Source of the DNA: Adiantum capillus-veneris
Taxonomy: Eukaryota; Streptophyta; Polypodiopsida; Polypodiales; Pteridaceae
Assembly (NCBI GenBank): GCA_014529385.2
Contig: CM043962.1
Span: 48,556,598-48,620,597 of the forward strand
Direction: 5' to 3'
DNA: 64,000 nucleotides
Positions 22,139 through 39,341 of the stretch are shown here, piece by piece. Made by a program: the position numbers and the translations under genes. Numbering within the stretch: the first letter of the stretch is position 1; every line of letters begins with the position of its first letter. Below the pieces are notes generated by a model that made no database searches, had not been told where the DNA came from, and worked only from the letters and a program-made list of their open reading frames with translations.

Positions 22139-23671
22139 CTAATAAGGAGGAGTAGATTCAAGAAAAGAAGGAATCTGAAGTATCAAGAATGTTTAGAGAA
22201 GTTGATGTGGAGATGTCTAAGCCAGTGAATACTTTGGAGGTGCCCCTCGGGGAGTTGCCAAAGTGTTCAACATTTAAGATGATAAATTGAAAGAGTGTGT
22301 CATAGTCTTTTATGGTGTAGCTTGTGTATCTTGGTTTGAGTACCAAGCACTGCCCTTTGCACTATAATAGTTTATGAACACTTAATTCTAAACAAGGGAT
22401 TTTGTGGGTTCAAGTCAAAAGTTTTTGTTGGAAAAAAATTTCCACCACCGAGTTGTGGCAAGTGTTGAAGCCATACTTAGCATCTTTCTTACTTTTAGTC
22501 AAGTGTTTGTAGGTTCAAGATTTATTCAATAATTTTGTAATGCAAATGGGTAAAAACCTCTTCAGATCATGGGCAAGTATTATCCCAAGGATTTGTAACA
22601 TTTTGAACATATTCAATGAAGGAGAAGAGAGAGTTTTGCACCCTATGTACTCTGTATCCATGGTATTCTTAAGTAATATGTTTTCAATTGTTGTGCAGTT
22701 AACTCTTTCTTCCCTAATTCTCATTTAGGACCTGAAAAGCATCTATCTGTAATTTTTTTCAATGGTGCACTTAGAGTAGGAAGTGTTTGTATCTTTTGGC
22801 AATCTCCCATAGCCCCAATAACAATGTGTCTCATCCCTCCAAAATGTATAAACCAACTCTTTCATTTCATATGTGATTGGACTTTGATGACATTGCTTGT
22901 GGCATGTAACCAATGAAAAAAGTCCACCGTTGACATCAATGTCCACACACAACTTTGTCTTGTGTAGGATGTGATGGGAAACCTTTAGGACCCATCAAAA
23001 TTTTACAATAGAAATGTGCTCTTGAAAAATCGTTATCGTCAATGTTTCATTCTTCATGAACAACTCCTAATTAGAAGTTTGTTTCTTGAGAAGGTTCAAT
23101 GTGTTGCAATCCTTGGAAAATATTGTGTGTTGAATGATGGCCTCCTCATTGGAGGAGGGCACATGATTTGTTTGCAAAGCAAGATGTTTAGCAACTACAT
23201 TCTAGGTTTTTGGTCTAAATTCTAGGGCAATGGGTTCAATACTCCATTTGAAGAAATTCACAACTTTTGAAGTAAGTTTCTTTTGCCTTGAATGTCAAGG
23301 TCATGCGCTAGATTTTGCTCTTGTGAGAAGTTTTGCACCTTAATGGTTTCTCTTTCTTTCTCTCTCATATTTCCTATTATGTAATGATAGTAGCAAGGCT
23401 TGGATCGTGTGATTATTGTGTGTTGGTGTTACTGACATCAATGAAAAACTCATGTACCTTTATCTAGACATAATTAGGCATAGTTAATGTTCCAAAGATT
23501 GGGCATGCCATTAAAAAAATATCTCTAATGTTTCTTACCTCCATAGCACGACAAATGGAGTGCCATAAGAAGTGTGTTTCATTGCATTATAAGCTTATTG
23601 TTTTTTTTGCAAAGAGTCCAATCTCCATATATATATATATTTTTATTTATTTATGTATTTATTTATATAGG

Positions 23672-23672
<1 letters not shown>
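22139..23672. other. No gene recognised
   Basis: AT-rich sequence without a frame that I can assign. I see no LTR or repeat partner elsewhere in the window. Confidence 0.5.

Positions 23673-23719
<47 letters not shown>
23673..23719. repeat. (GA)n microsatellite
   Basis: About 23 GA units follow a TATATATTTATTTATTTAT-type AT-rich stretch. Confidence 0.95.
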
Positions 23720-23721
<2 letters not shown>

Positions 23722-24026
23722 CTCTTACATAATACCAATAATCGACTCATGACCAAATATTACTATTGTAGCCAAAATAGGCCCTTTTGTTGTTGTGTGC
23801 ATGTTTGAACTTTTAGAGGGGATGGAAAATTATTGTTTGAATGTATTACATTCTCTTTAAAAAGAGAGGTTGTGATAGTGCACAATGACCTACATTTGGT
23901 TTTCTTGTTCTTATAGTGCTTGATAGCCCCGCAGTGGTCACTCATCAAAAGCACCCTCTTGCATTCAACAAATTATAATACCCGGTAAAAACATGTTATA
24001 TTTACATGTAAAACCTCCATCCCACT

Positions 24027-24615
24027 CTAATGGATACATAAAAGTATACATTTTGAATTAATACTAATCTTCTTTAGGTAACTCACATGACATGATACAC
24101 ATTTTGAAAAGTGACCTCTTTGGGTTGCTAGCATTGTTCGGACTTGCACTTTTTGTACATAATAACCCACATGTAAGTATGGATCATCTACATAAAGAAT
24201 GAGAAGTGTAGCATCATGCCCTTCATGCTTGATGTGAAGAGTAGGATTTGCAACACTATTACAAAATCCATGAGAAGCAAGAATCCTATCATTCTTCTTA
24301 TAATAGTCTTTTAGAGCTTGTTTGATACCATAGAAAAACTTCCTCATTTTATAGGATTTGTGTGGATAAGTGGGATCCACGTAACCTTAGGGCTGATGTG
24401 TAGACTTCTTCTTGCAAATATCCATTGAGAAATCAAAACTTCACTTGTATTTGATGAATTGAATGAACAATTAGATCTATGGCCATTATCATTGTTGAAA
24501 ATTCTACATCTTGAACAAAGATTTTATCATAATCTTCTCCATAGAATTGGGTAGATCCCTTGGCACATATTTTTCCCTTGTGCTTGTGAATAGAGACAAC
24601 TAGACTAAGCTTCAC
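24027..24615 (-). pseudogene. Ty1/copia reverse transcriptase remnant
   Basis: The region 24433-24615 reads as the RT entry (KGKICAKGSTQFYGEDYDKI). The region 24027-24380 reads as the core: RKFFYGIKQALKDYYKKND, then LHIKHEGHDATLLILYVDDP with the catalytic Y-V-D-D. The spacing and order match copia RT. Frames are broken between the two. It belongs with the integrase remnant at 26461-26824, which lies upstream on the same strand. Confidence 0.75.
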
Positions 24616-25102
24616 TATGTAGATTTTCTTGCTTTTAATACCCTTTTCCTTGAAGGGGATTAGCTAACTCCCATGTATCATTCTTCAAGAGAGCATTGTA
24701 GTCCTCTTCCATCGTTAGAATCCATATCTCCTTTATGGATGCTTCTTCCTACACTTGGGTCTCCTCAATGTGTGAAATTTTAGCCATAAATGCTAAATAT
24801 GGGCTTGAAATTTTTGATGTACAAGTGAACCTTTGATGTGGTAGCCTTAACTTTGTACATTTCTTTAGCCTTGCTATGGAATTCTCTTGTACTATGCTTG
24901 TTTATATACTTAATGTAGGACTGTTTGGATACAATGTAGCACTCCCTTTGAGCACTCTCATGGTTGATTCTAAACTCCATAGTTGATTTTTGACTTTGTG
25001 TGTAAGTGTGTAGTATGGCAAAAAGTGAAGTATAACAAGCTGAAAGAAATGGGCCTCATATAGCATCTATCCATTTTAGAGCAATCATATGAGAGTAAAA
25101 CT
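24616..25102 (-). other. Degenerate spacer inside the copia remnant
   Basis: A 66-codon basic frame (24780-24980) is present on the minus strand but is not recognisable. Position suggests the IN-RT linker of the decayed copia element. Confidence 0.35.
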
Positions 25103-25577
25103 ATGGATCTCATCGTTGACCTTTTGATGAATTTGAGTGGGCTTGATGGAATTTGGACTATGAGGATCGATTTAATGAGAAGGCTTACTTCATACTATGG
25201 ACCACAGACACTAAAGACCGACCATTTGGAAAAGTTGTTTGTCTCACACATCTTTTTGCTACATGCAAAACCCAAATCTATTTTGCTAGATAAAGACCTC
25301 CTATTTAGGATCTTTAATCTAGAGAGAAGCGTGTGAGAATTTAGTCAAATTCTATTTGTTGTCTTCTCCACAAACTGACGTGCTACTAGAGATTACCAAC
25401 TCCATGGTTCTAGACTTGTAAAAGTGTTATATCTTTGAAAATAAGTCTTAGTGAGAAAAGTGTTTGCCATTGGTGGAGTTTTCTTACAACAACATGATTC
25501 ACACTTTGACGAAGAAGGTACCATTTGAGATGATCAAGGTTGGGGAGAAGGTTTTGCCTATCTTAGTGGGTTGAATT
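25103..25577 (+). pseudogene. Ty3/gypsy integrase remnant
   Basis: The plus frame reads MDLIVDL, LSGLDGIWT, LKTDHLEKLFVSHIF and PKSILLDKD. These match the gypsy integrase core, with the second catalytic Asp region (S-D-R-D) changed to L-D-K-D. Further on, in another frame, PLVEFSYNNMIHTLTKKVPF (from about 25469) marks the later part of the core. Strand is opposite to the surrounding copia debris, so it is a separate insertion. Confidence 0.7.
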
Positions 25578-26460
25578 TGGAGTAGTGTGTGTTGCACAAG
25601 AGAGCATCCACTCCACAAATTGAGATAGAGCCAACCAATTTGACTTTGACATTTTGGGGGTGCTAATGTGATGACAACGCTCTTCCTATTGACTCCCACA
25701 AAGAATGTTTTATCATAATGTGTGTTGTTATGCTTGGAATTTTGTTAAACTAATTGATGGACGTACTCTTGCAACAAATGTGTTGAAATGTATTTAGCAT
25801 TCTGTTTTGATTTTCCCGTGAGGTGATACGAATGATAAATATGAAAAGATTTAATTCATCTCAATATCTACCAAAGGTTTCTAAGATTTGGATGTATGGC
25901 TAAACAATTTATAATGATCAAGATTTGTGTTTAAGATCTTGATAGGGATAATGATGTGAATATTATTGCTGATTGTCAACGACCAATGTTCTTTGTGCTA
26001 GTGCATGGTTTCAATAGTCAAATGCATGAATGCATGAAGTTTGTGTCTATGAGCTAGTTTATTATTTATTATCTCTTTTGCAAGCATAATCAAGGGGCTG
26101 ATCTAAATCGAAGGACCCAAGTTTGAGTCTGGGCGTAAAACACGATGAGATATACATCCATTTCATATTGTTTGGAAGGTAGAGCACTCAAATATTTTCA
26201 AGGAGTTCAAAGTTTGTACTCTCAAATCCCAAGCTAGGACAGTGACCATGGCAATTTAGGGATATTGATCTCGGAGAATCTTACTCCCCTATATTTATTT
26301 CTCTCTTTAGTTTCTTGGGCTCAATGTATTTCAAGTTGTTTGTACATTTCTATATTCCTAAAAAGATTTTTCTCTAACTCCCCTTAGTATGTATACATTT
26401 GTAAGTCAAAGTCTTTCAACATAACCTTGTATGTTCTCACATAATATCATACATAAGTTA
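25578..26460. other. No gene recognised
   Basis: Between the gypsy and copia remnants. No frame or repeat that I can assign. Confidence 0.5.
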
Positions 26461-26824
26461 AGAGTGACACCTTGGGTTGATCCATGAGTATGCGTCATCT
26501 AGAGTTTTCTTGTTAAGAGATTTAGTGGGACTCCTATTCTCAAGATAGACTAAGGTGTAGATTGCTTCAGCCCAAAGAATCTTCACAAGGTTTTCTTCCT
26601 CGACCATGGCTCTTGTGTCATCCTAAGCGAATCTATTCTTCCTCTTTGCTACTCCATTTTTCTATGGAGTGTAAGCACATGTGTAATGCCTCTTTTTCCC
26701 TTGTTCCAAGCAAAAATATTCAAAATCCTTAGACTTGAAATCCTATGACTCTATTCTTACTCTTTGCTACTCCATTTTTCTATGGAGTGTAAGCACTTGA
26801 GTAATGCCTCTTTTTCCCTTGTTA
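26461..26824 (-). pseudogene. Ty1/copia integrase remnant with internal duplication
   Basis: The minus strand reads AYTPQKNGVAKRKNR and KILWAEAIYTLVYLENRS, the end of the copia integrase core with its catalytic Glu region changed to Lys (V-A-K for V-A-E). A 118-bp segment is tandemly duplicated (units start at 26632 and 26750), so the PQKNG block occurs twice. The distance to the RT remnant at 24.0-24.6 kb is normal for one copia element. Confidence 0.7.
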
Positions 26825-27009
26825 ACTGAAAAGCCTTCCATTTCTTTCTCGACGAGCAATGGTCTTTCTTGGTCCAAGATGCCTCGATATCTTTTCCCCT
26901 CCACCTATGTGACACTTAGGCCTTTTTCAAATGGGGCAAATAAAAAAATTTGTATTTTTTCTATCAACACTTCTACATATTCACACAACTCAAAAAAACT
27001 GGCATGATG

Positions 27010-27207
27010 TGTTGGGGTAAAGGCGTTCTGTTTTTGCCCACGATCGAGCAACCAGCCATCCATCCACTGTGTGTACACCCATTCCTTGATTCTTCATATA
27101 CCAAAAAGAATAAGGAGCTCTTCTTCTAATTGAGGGAAGCTCCACCCACACAGTGTAGTCTTTGCCCCTTCTCCCCTTTCACGCACGCATCCACATATGC
27201 ACTTTCA
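27010..27207 (+). repeat. 5' LTR of D
   Basis: TGTTGGGG start and TTTCA end, 198 bp. It shares with 31226-31423 the long block around CATATACCAAAAAGAATAAG. Confidence 0.88.
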
Positions 27208-27209
27208 AT

Positions 27210-27221
27210 TGGTATCAAAGT
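27210..27221 (+). other. Primer-binding site of D
   Basis: TGGTATCAAAGT starts two bases after the LTR. It is the initiator-Met site TGGTATCAGAGC with changes near the 3' end. Confidence 0.75.
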
Positions 27222-27556
27222 TATGGTGGTAGATATGAAGGCCTCACAGTGAGCTCATTGGTAATGGCAATCATGGATCTTGAAGGATTTGAGTCGTCGC
27301 GGATCTCGGATCGGAGGCAGAAGGGAGACCTTGGAGCTTGGAGCTCCTAGCATTTGTAGGTCCACTTGAGCTCAAGAAAGAACCTTGAGAAAAATGGCAT
27401 CTCTACAAAGAATCGAGTAGCTAAGGAGAACCGACGGATTTGTGCAGTAGAGTTGAGTAGCAGGAATTAGGTAGCCACATAGCAGTAGAGCAAGCCATTT
27501 GTTTATGAAAATCAGCCACAACAAAGATTTTTTAGAAGATACGAGGAGATTATGGA

Positions 27557-27764
<208 letters not shown>

Positions 27765-28157
27765 TGTTTGTGGGAATCAAGTAGAGTGAGAGGAATCATT
27801 AGGTGTAGAAGTGGGAAACTTGGGATCTTGTAGCAACTTGTCGTTGAAAGCAAGGGAATTTTCATGCCTCACAATAGGAGTCGAATAGTAGCAAAGGCAA
27901 GCAAGCATTGGGTAGGCAAAGAAGCGGGCAATATGCAATAAATTATATTTTATTTTTGGCCTAAGTTGTGTATCACACACATACACACACAAAAGATGAC
28001 AAACAACAAGAAGAGTCTAAAAACTTGTGTGTGCATCAACACCACACACACACACACACACCTAATTGCATGTGAACTTTTCATAAGTGGCGCATGCACT
28101 CCGCATCGGCAAGTCCTTCTACTCGGCATTTTCTCTTTGTGGTGGCCTTTTGATTTA

Positions 28158-31100
28158 GAGAGAGAGAGGGAGAGAGAGAGAGAGAGAGACGTTGGAAGAT
28201 GACCTTGGATCTTCTTCTCGGATTTGACATAGCGAGAGCAAGAGAGAACATGTTTTGGCTCTCCTCTGGTGTAGACTTTCCATTGGCTCTTCTCCCATGC
28301 CCATTCCAAAGCGGTTTTGCTCTGATGGGCTCTTCTGGGAATCCTAACCTCGACTTACCAAGAAACAGATCAAGAGAGAGCAGCATTGGCTCTCCTCTAG
28401 CCTGCATCTGGAGTAGCTTGGCTCCAATGTTGTCTTCTCTTAATGATTTTGGCTTTGAAAATCCTCCCTTTTTGTCTTCAGCAACACACATCTAGCACAT
28501 ACGACTCCGACATACCATTTTGGAGCGGATTGCCCATGAGAGAGTTCGGCTCTTGAACTGCATTTATAACCATAGGCAAGGGTTGTTATATATATTCAAT
28601 TTTTGGTCGATGAGTTTTTGATCGATAAGGTAGTGTGCCAGGCTTTGGCATTTCTACTCACAAGTTGCATCCTTTTCCATGCAGATTATATGGCACGGGT
28701 GTTGTGCTCATGTATGACTGTGTGGGTCACTCCAAAGAGTATTTTTAGCATGGTTTTGTACGTTTTTATGCTATGTATGCATATGCAGATATCAAGTGAG
28801 CTAGTTACAACTCACGAGAGACAGATTCATAGGTTTATATGTATTTTGGATAGGTACAATTGTCCAAAGAGTTGCACGTTCCAGAGTGAGCTACATTGCC
28901 AAGATTTTGGTAGTTCATGTATACCATATGTGGTCTTGCTACTTAGACATTGAGTGTCTATTCATACTTTCTGCAGTTTAAGTGAGGTTTTTGAGATTTT
29001 TCTCAAATTTTAGGGGGAACTTTGTCTGTTTTTCCTAGATTCTGATGGTTAAGTAGTCGAGTGTGATTGTCACTTTGTTAGTGATCAAGTTTTTAACTCT
29101 CACTTTGATATGTTTTTTTCAGTTTGGAAATGGATTTAATGTTCTTGTATCCACTCTTGCACGAGTGCGAGTTGCATATGCTCGTGTGGCTACATATTAC
29201 AAGTAGTCATAGGTTTTGGTTCTACAGGTTACATATACAAGTTATTTGCAATTGTTAAATTGTGCATGCAATTTTGTAGGATGCATATTGAGCATCCTTT
29301 TTGCTCGCTACTTATGTATATGGTTATGCATTTGATGCTTTGGTGAGAGTTATTTATCCTTGAGTCTTTGCTACTCATTGTGCATGCATTATCACTTTGC
29401 GCTTGTCTATGTGCTGACTTTGATTGTTTTAGAGCAGAGGTTGGACACTATTATTGTACCTTGTTTTCATAGAGCTACATTTTTCATATGCGAGCATTGT
29501 TTTTTGATGTGGTTCATCATGGTTAGTGGTTGAGTGAACTCCCACTTTGTTGCCATTTTGGCATGGTTTATGGTTGAGTTTTTTCTTGAGATTTTACTCA
29601 GTTTACAAGGGAGCCTCTGTCAAATTTCTTCCAATATTTCTTGCCATACTTTTGGTTTTTTGACATCCATCATGCATGGTAGTTCAGAGTCGACAGTGAT
29701 GACTTGTGAGAGATGGTGGTCTCGTAGTTGCCGATATATCAAATGTTGGTATTGTGCTCACACATGGCATATAAGGTGCCACTGTTTCAAACGTATGACG
29801 TAGAAAAAAAGATGTATGTGTGATGCAGATGAGGTTTTGACACATGCCAGGGTGGTGGCTTCCTATGCCACTAATAGTGATGCCAAGTTCACCTTTAGCG
29901 TTCCTCTTGCTTATATTTCTTTGAGAGGTGGCACTTCTCCCTATTGATTACTAGATGAGGATGCAATTCTCCACGTCACACCACACTGTGATCAGTGATT
30001 TAGCACTTTCTCCAGTGGGAGATTTGTTTGTGTACACTTGGTTGAAGGTTCAACATTTTGACATTACATGGCAAGAGATGTTTTCTTGTCATTACCTAGT
30101 GGTGCGTCCATATGCTATGACATGTTTTCTATGTTTCTCAGCTGAGATAGAGCTTGATCTAAGTGGGACAGTTAGGAGACTATGGGTGTTTACTAAAAGA
30201 GAAATCTTTCTAGATGCATTTTAGATCACTAGTGGTTGCCATGGATCTCAGAGTGCCTTGGTCTACCCTATGTATGTATATGAGGTACAAGACGATATAG
30301 TCTCAATTTTGTTGTTGGCATGCATTGAATGAGAGACAAGACATATCTCCTTCATGAGTGAGCTCCACCATGAATTTTAGATCACTAGTGGTTGCCAGGA
30401 ATCTCAGAGTGCCTTGTTCTACCCTATGCATGTATATGAGGTACAAGACAACATAGTCTCGATTTTGTTGTTGGCATGCATTGAATGAGAGACAAGACAT
30501 ATCTCCTTCACGAGTGAGCTCCACCACGCTCACAAGATAGAGCTTTTAGCTATGCAAGACATGCCAATAGATTGTGTAGAGACAGAGGTAGAGTGGCAAT
30601 TTTCTAGTGAGACAACATTTGTAATTGACGTCTATGCAGGCAGAGTGCAGATAGATGTAGAGCAAGTATGCTCCCTAGAGACACATACAGAGATGACGAA
30701 CATGAAATTCTTTGATATGCTCATGCTAGTGATGAGTTGATGCCAGGACACAAGTTCCACCTATGGAAGAGAAGGATGTAGCCATCCTAGTGTCGGCAAT
30801 AGCACATCCATACGTCATGAGTAGTCATGGTGACGGAGTGCATGAAGATACCGCTAAGAAGGCTAGGACAACTAGGTTTGTGCAGACACCAGCATTTGGG
30901 CGTCTCATGTACAACCTACTAGTGTTGATGCTCGACCTAGCATTTGCATTGGGAGCTAGTGTAGATTATCAATCGTATGATACTTAACACTAGCATCATG
31001 CAGTGTGGAGCTATGTAGACCATACAACTTTGTCTGTGGAATTTGCATGCAAGCTCTAACATGGATACACATACTCACCTATCACTAGAGATGATGCAAC

Positions 31101-31214
31101 TACATGTAGATCGAGCGAGCGATCTAGTGGACATAGGTTGAGATAGTCTCTCACCTATTTTCTTGTACAAACTATTAGTTTAGCTAGTAGGATTACTCAT
31201 CGCATGTCACCTTT
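28158..31214 (+). other. Interior of D, no recognisable coding region
   Basis: Frames of 60-117 codons occur (for example 28199-28495 and 28603-28953), but none has a retroelement motif. A GT-rich composition dominates 28600-29800. A further (AG)n run lies near 28158-28189. Confidence 0.6.
30219..30530. repeat. Tandem duplication, 156-bp unit (inside D)
   Basis: Units start TTTTAGATCACTAGTGG at 30219 and 30375 and differ at about ten positions. Confidence 0.93.
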
Positions 31215-31225
31215 AAGTGGGAGTA

Positions 31226-31423
31226 TATTGGGGTAAAGAAGTTATGCCTTTGCACATGGCCAGGTGGCCGACCGTCCTTTCACTATGTGTACACCCATTC
31301 CCTTATTCTTCATATACCAAAAAGAATAAGGAGCTCTTCTTTTTCTTGAGGGAAGCTCCACCCACACAATATAGCCTCTACTCTTTCTCCCCTTCCTTGC
31401 ACCCATCTGCATCCCCACTTTCA
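31226..31423 (+). repeat. 3' LTR of D
   Basis: 198 bp. The terminal TG is mutated to TA (TATTGGGG), and the end is TTTCA. It is directly followed by the TGATG duplication. Confidence 0.88.
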
Positions 31424-31428
31424 TGATG

Positions 31429-32774
31429 ATTGGGTCGACCATGTGGTTGGAGCAAGAATTTAAAGGCTCTACTATTTTGGAGTCCATGCATGTGACTAGG
31501 AGTCATGTTTTTAAGCAACAACACTCAAGTGTGATGGGCAAAGTCCAAAAGAAACTTGAGAGCGTGTCAATTTTCCTATAGAATCATGGGTAGACCTATG
31601 GCAGTGAACTCAATTTTGGAAAGGTTACAAGTGGCATTGTCCATTGTGTGAGAAAGGTTTGCCTTAGCTTAGCTTATGGCCCACCAAAAATTGAGATTGG
31701 CCACTTTCCAATGACGAGAAGAAGAAGAAAAATTGGAAAAAAATTCAAGAAAGTAGCTACAAAATCTTGCAAATTTAAGAAAAACTTGTAGTTGCTTCTA
31801 GTTTGCATCTTAACATGGAGAAAACTTGGTTGACTATGGAAAAGACTCTCACACATTGCCCTTGCCTTGTCGGAAATGAGCCTTAGCTTAGATTCACATA
31901 GAGGCATCACCCATCCTCAACCTTTGTTGCATTGCACAGCTTCAAAAGTGAGCTATCAAGTCTTTAGGCATTGAGGCATTCTACACTTACTAGAGAAACA
32001 TACTTTTTCTTGCATTGTTAAGCACAAATGGTGATTGGGTGAGTTGCATATCGCTTGGAAACCTCTGCAAGCGTGTGCAAGTATTGAATCTCCCTCTCTC
32101 TCAATCATCTTTAAAAGTGGACTTTTTCTATCCATGATTTGGTCGGGGGAGGATATTATAAAGTGAGTGAAGGGCGTGACATGTTGCTATGTATTTCCCA
32201 TGCAATTATGTGTGAATGAACAGTCTTGAGAACGCCTAATCTCATGTAGCAACAATCCATTGGCTTGTTCTTTCGTTTGCCAATGATGTGAACATTTGTG
32301 AAGGGCCCCTTAGGGTCAGTTTAGACTGCAAAAAAACGAGTATATGGTAATGAATTGCATCCCTCATGGCATCATGTGAGTGTGTGGGGCAAAAGGTTAT
32401 GCTCACCTTTGTAGACCTACAAAACTTTGGTTAGCCTCCAACCCTTGAACGAGATGGTGTCCACACACTTTTGCAGTGCGAAAAATGGACGAATGTTGAT
32501 CTTGCAACCTAATCATCTCCAACCTTACAAGGTAGCCAAGAGGCCATACATCATTTGCTACCTGTTTGTCAACACTTTTTAAGGTTGACGAGGTTGTAAG
32601 CAATGTGAATAGGCTTGCTTAGGAAGGGTCTTGGGGGCGGATGTGCTCTCGTGTAGTTTGAATGAACCCTTAGCCATGATGATTGCTCTTGAAACTTTTG
32701 AAGTTAAAGACCCCCCCCCCCCCCCCCAACCCCCCTCCAAAATGATCGTAGAATGGCAAGGGCCCTATATGCAT
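31429..32774. other. No gene recognised; poly-C run
   Basis: Flanking sequence between elements D and E. The only structure is an almost pure C run at 32711-32737. Confidence 0.55.
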
Positions 32775-32779
32775 GCACA

Positions 32780-32921
32780 TGTCAGGACAAGTGTAGGACC
32801 AGTCACCGCCAAGGGCCAAGATGGACATGCAGTCAATGGGGTCCCTATATTTAGCAGGCCAAGGGCCTATATAGGGCATGGCTGGGTGGAGATTAGCATG
32901 TTCAGTTCCCTTGCCCTTTCA
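32780..32921 (+). repeat. 5' LTR of E
   Basis: 142 bp. It contains TATATAGGGCATGGC, a likely TATA element (about 32869-32883). Confidence 0.85.
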
Positions 32922-32922
32922 C

Positions 32923-32934
32923 TGGTATCAGAGC
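32923..32934 (+). other. Primer-binding site of E
   Basis: TGGTATCAGAGC, the exact initiator tRNA-Met complement, one base after the LTR. Confidence 0.9.
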
Positions 32935-33036
32935 AAGGTGGAGAGGAAAAAAGAGGGTGGAGCCATGGCGGGGAGAAGATGGATTTCTCAAGAGTACCTA
33001 AGCATGGTTTTCTTTCTCTCTCCCTCTCTCCCGGAA

Positions 33037-37037
<4,001 letters not shown>

Positions 37038-39297
37038 TGTCGTGAAGCTCCGCTGCCATGTAGAGAAAAAGAGTAGAGAAATGCAAGCTAAGCTTCTTTG
37101 AAGCCTACACATTTAGTGAGTAGTGATCAGGGCTTGATAACAGGCCAAGCTTAATGATTCATGTATGCCAGATGCGGCTTAAAAGGGCCAACATATGCCT
37201 CAATGATGTCAAAAATGAGTACGCTTGCAATGACCACAGATGAGAGATTATGATCTAAAACTGCAGTGCTTAAAGTGCTCTATCGGCCTGTCTTTACGGC
37301 TCGTCGATTGGAGCTACGGTGAAGAAGTTATGGCAGTTTGAAGTTCAAGTCGATTGCAGATCCGTACCGGATTGGGCAACTGCAGCAGTTGAGGTGACAG
37401 AAATGAAATGATTGCATGGGCCTGGAGTGCTCACTTTGTGGAGCGTGTCGATCTTTTCATATCAGTGATCGGAGTCCCGGTCGCCAAGATATTGGCCAAT
37501 AAAGATTCACCGGGGGCCGGCTCCGTACCAGTCGAGTCCGCTCGATCGGTGTCCCATTTTGGAATTTTGAGCAGCGACCAGGGTTTTGAACGCAGTAGAA
37601 TAAGTGCTCGAGGTAACAGTGCTTTGGTTGAGATGTATGCTGGATGTGATGCACTTCAGAGAGCACAATAAATGCTTGAGTGGAATATCTTTTAAGGTCG
37701 TCTCTTGATACGGACAGCAGATTTCATGATGAGGTTGCTCGACGGAGGCTGCTAGGGAAAGATGTTATGCTTACCAATGCCTTGCCCGATATTTTAACAG
37801 AGTGGCGCCTTTACGAAAGCATCATTTGCATGCCAAATGTGGTGCCCTTATAGAGGAAGCCGGCCGCCAAAAGGCCGCCCAATTTAACCCATGAAGGCCG
37901 CCTAATTGTTTTGCTTGGCAATGCTTTGGCCGCTATGCATGTCGAATGTGGTGCCCTCATAAAATTGGCTAGACCGTCCTACGGCAACCAAGTGGCAAGG
38001 CCACCCAAGAGCTTAAATCAATGGCCGCCCAATTTCTTAAATGAAATAGGGCTTTTGTGTGTGAACAAGGAGGAAAAGAAAGCGTGAAGGCCAGGGGCGA
38101 CGAGCAGGCAGCGTGACGGAGGAAGAGAGATGCGCAGGCTGCGTGGGTGCTCCAATGAGCGCGATGGAGAGAAGAGAGTTGCTCAGCTAGCATGGGTGAT
38201 GCTGTTCAGAGCCACTCGCGGCACATTCTGCGTGGGTCAAAATCCCGCCGTGCCACATCATCATGCCGCTTCCCACGTCCCTAGTAATGACGACGCCGTC
38301 ATTGCTTAGGGAGGGCTAATAATAGCGGGGGCAAAAAGGGCAAGAAGAAGGGAGGATACAAAAATATAACGAGGATATTCTAGAGGAGGCAAAAGGGGGA
38401 GCAAACGAAGAAGAGGAAGGTGGAGAGGGCTCAGAGCAAGGAGGAAAGCTCTCTCTCTCTCTCTCTTGCTCTCATGGTCGGGAAGAGGGGAGCTTGAAGG
38501 AGAGGCGTGAAGGGAGGAGCGGGGAAACTCTCTTCCTCTAGCTCTTGCTCTCGGCAATCGAGCTCCATCTCTTTCGAGCTAGCTCTCGGCTAGTCTTAGG
38601 TAAGAAAATCAAGCAAAGGAAGGGAGAAGAGGAAAATATAACGAAGCCGAAGCAAAGCTTGGCAAAGGAGAAAGGTAAGGGAATTCACCGAACGGGCTTG
38701 GTCGAGAAAGGAAGATCAATGTCGAGGCTTGAGCAAGCCGAAGCAAGAAAAGCATAAGGCAAGCAAAGGAGGCTTGATGAGGCAGGCAAATCAAGGGTTA
38801 AAGCGTCAGTTATCAATTGAAGAGCAGGAGGAAGTTACAACTAGAGAGCGGAAATTAAGCGAGTGCAAAGCATATAGAACGGGAAGCTGCAGCACAGTTG
38901 GTTATTTTTGAAGCATGATGTTTGACAGAATGAACTTACATGAGGTTTGCAGAATCTTGAAAGTAGAAGAGGGACAAAAAGCGACATAAGAAGATTTCCA
39001 TCACCAACATCAGAAGTTGATTAAGCATTTTGTTAAGTCCGGTGTCGTTAACGGCTCGATTAATCCTGTAAACGGGAGCTTAAACTCCTAGTTAGCAGCT
39101 GATCCAAGTGACAGTGCTGTTAATAGCCCGCCTTGGCTAAGGACTAAGTTGTACACAAAGTAATATTCAATTAATTGATGATTGCGGTGATTGCGAGAGT
39201 TATCAGTTAGTTGTTCTTGTTCTCTCTCTTTCACACCTCCCACAGCCAGAGGCCCGGCACCTGCCCGGCTCACGTAGCGAACACATATCCCCCGACA
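37038..39297 (+). repeat. 5' LTR of F
   Basis: 2,260 bp. The block around 37260-37390 (CTGTCTTTACGGCTCGTCGA and its surroundings) and the end around 39220-39297 match the right LTR closely; the middle differs by indels. A purine-rich stretch with a short TC run sits at 38390-38470. Confidence 0.85.
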
Positions 39298-39301
39298 TCT
39301 T

Positions 39302-39317
39302 TGGTGAACCCGATGTG
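39302..39317 (+). other. Primer-binding site candidate of F
   Basis: TGGTGAACCCGATGTG starts four bases after the LTR. The first three bases fit the CCA end of a tRNA. I cannot assign the tRNA with confidence; it is not the initiator-Met site used by E, D, G1 and H. Confidence 0.6.
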
Positions 39318-39341
39318 AAACGGCCGGGGTGGGAGGTAAAG

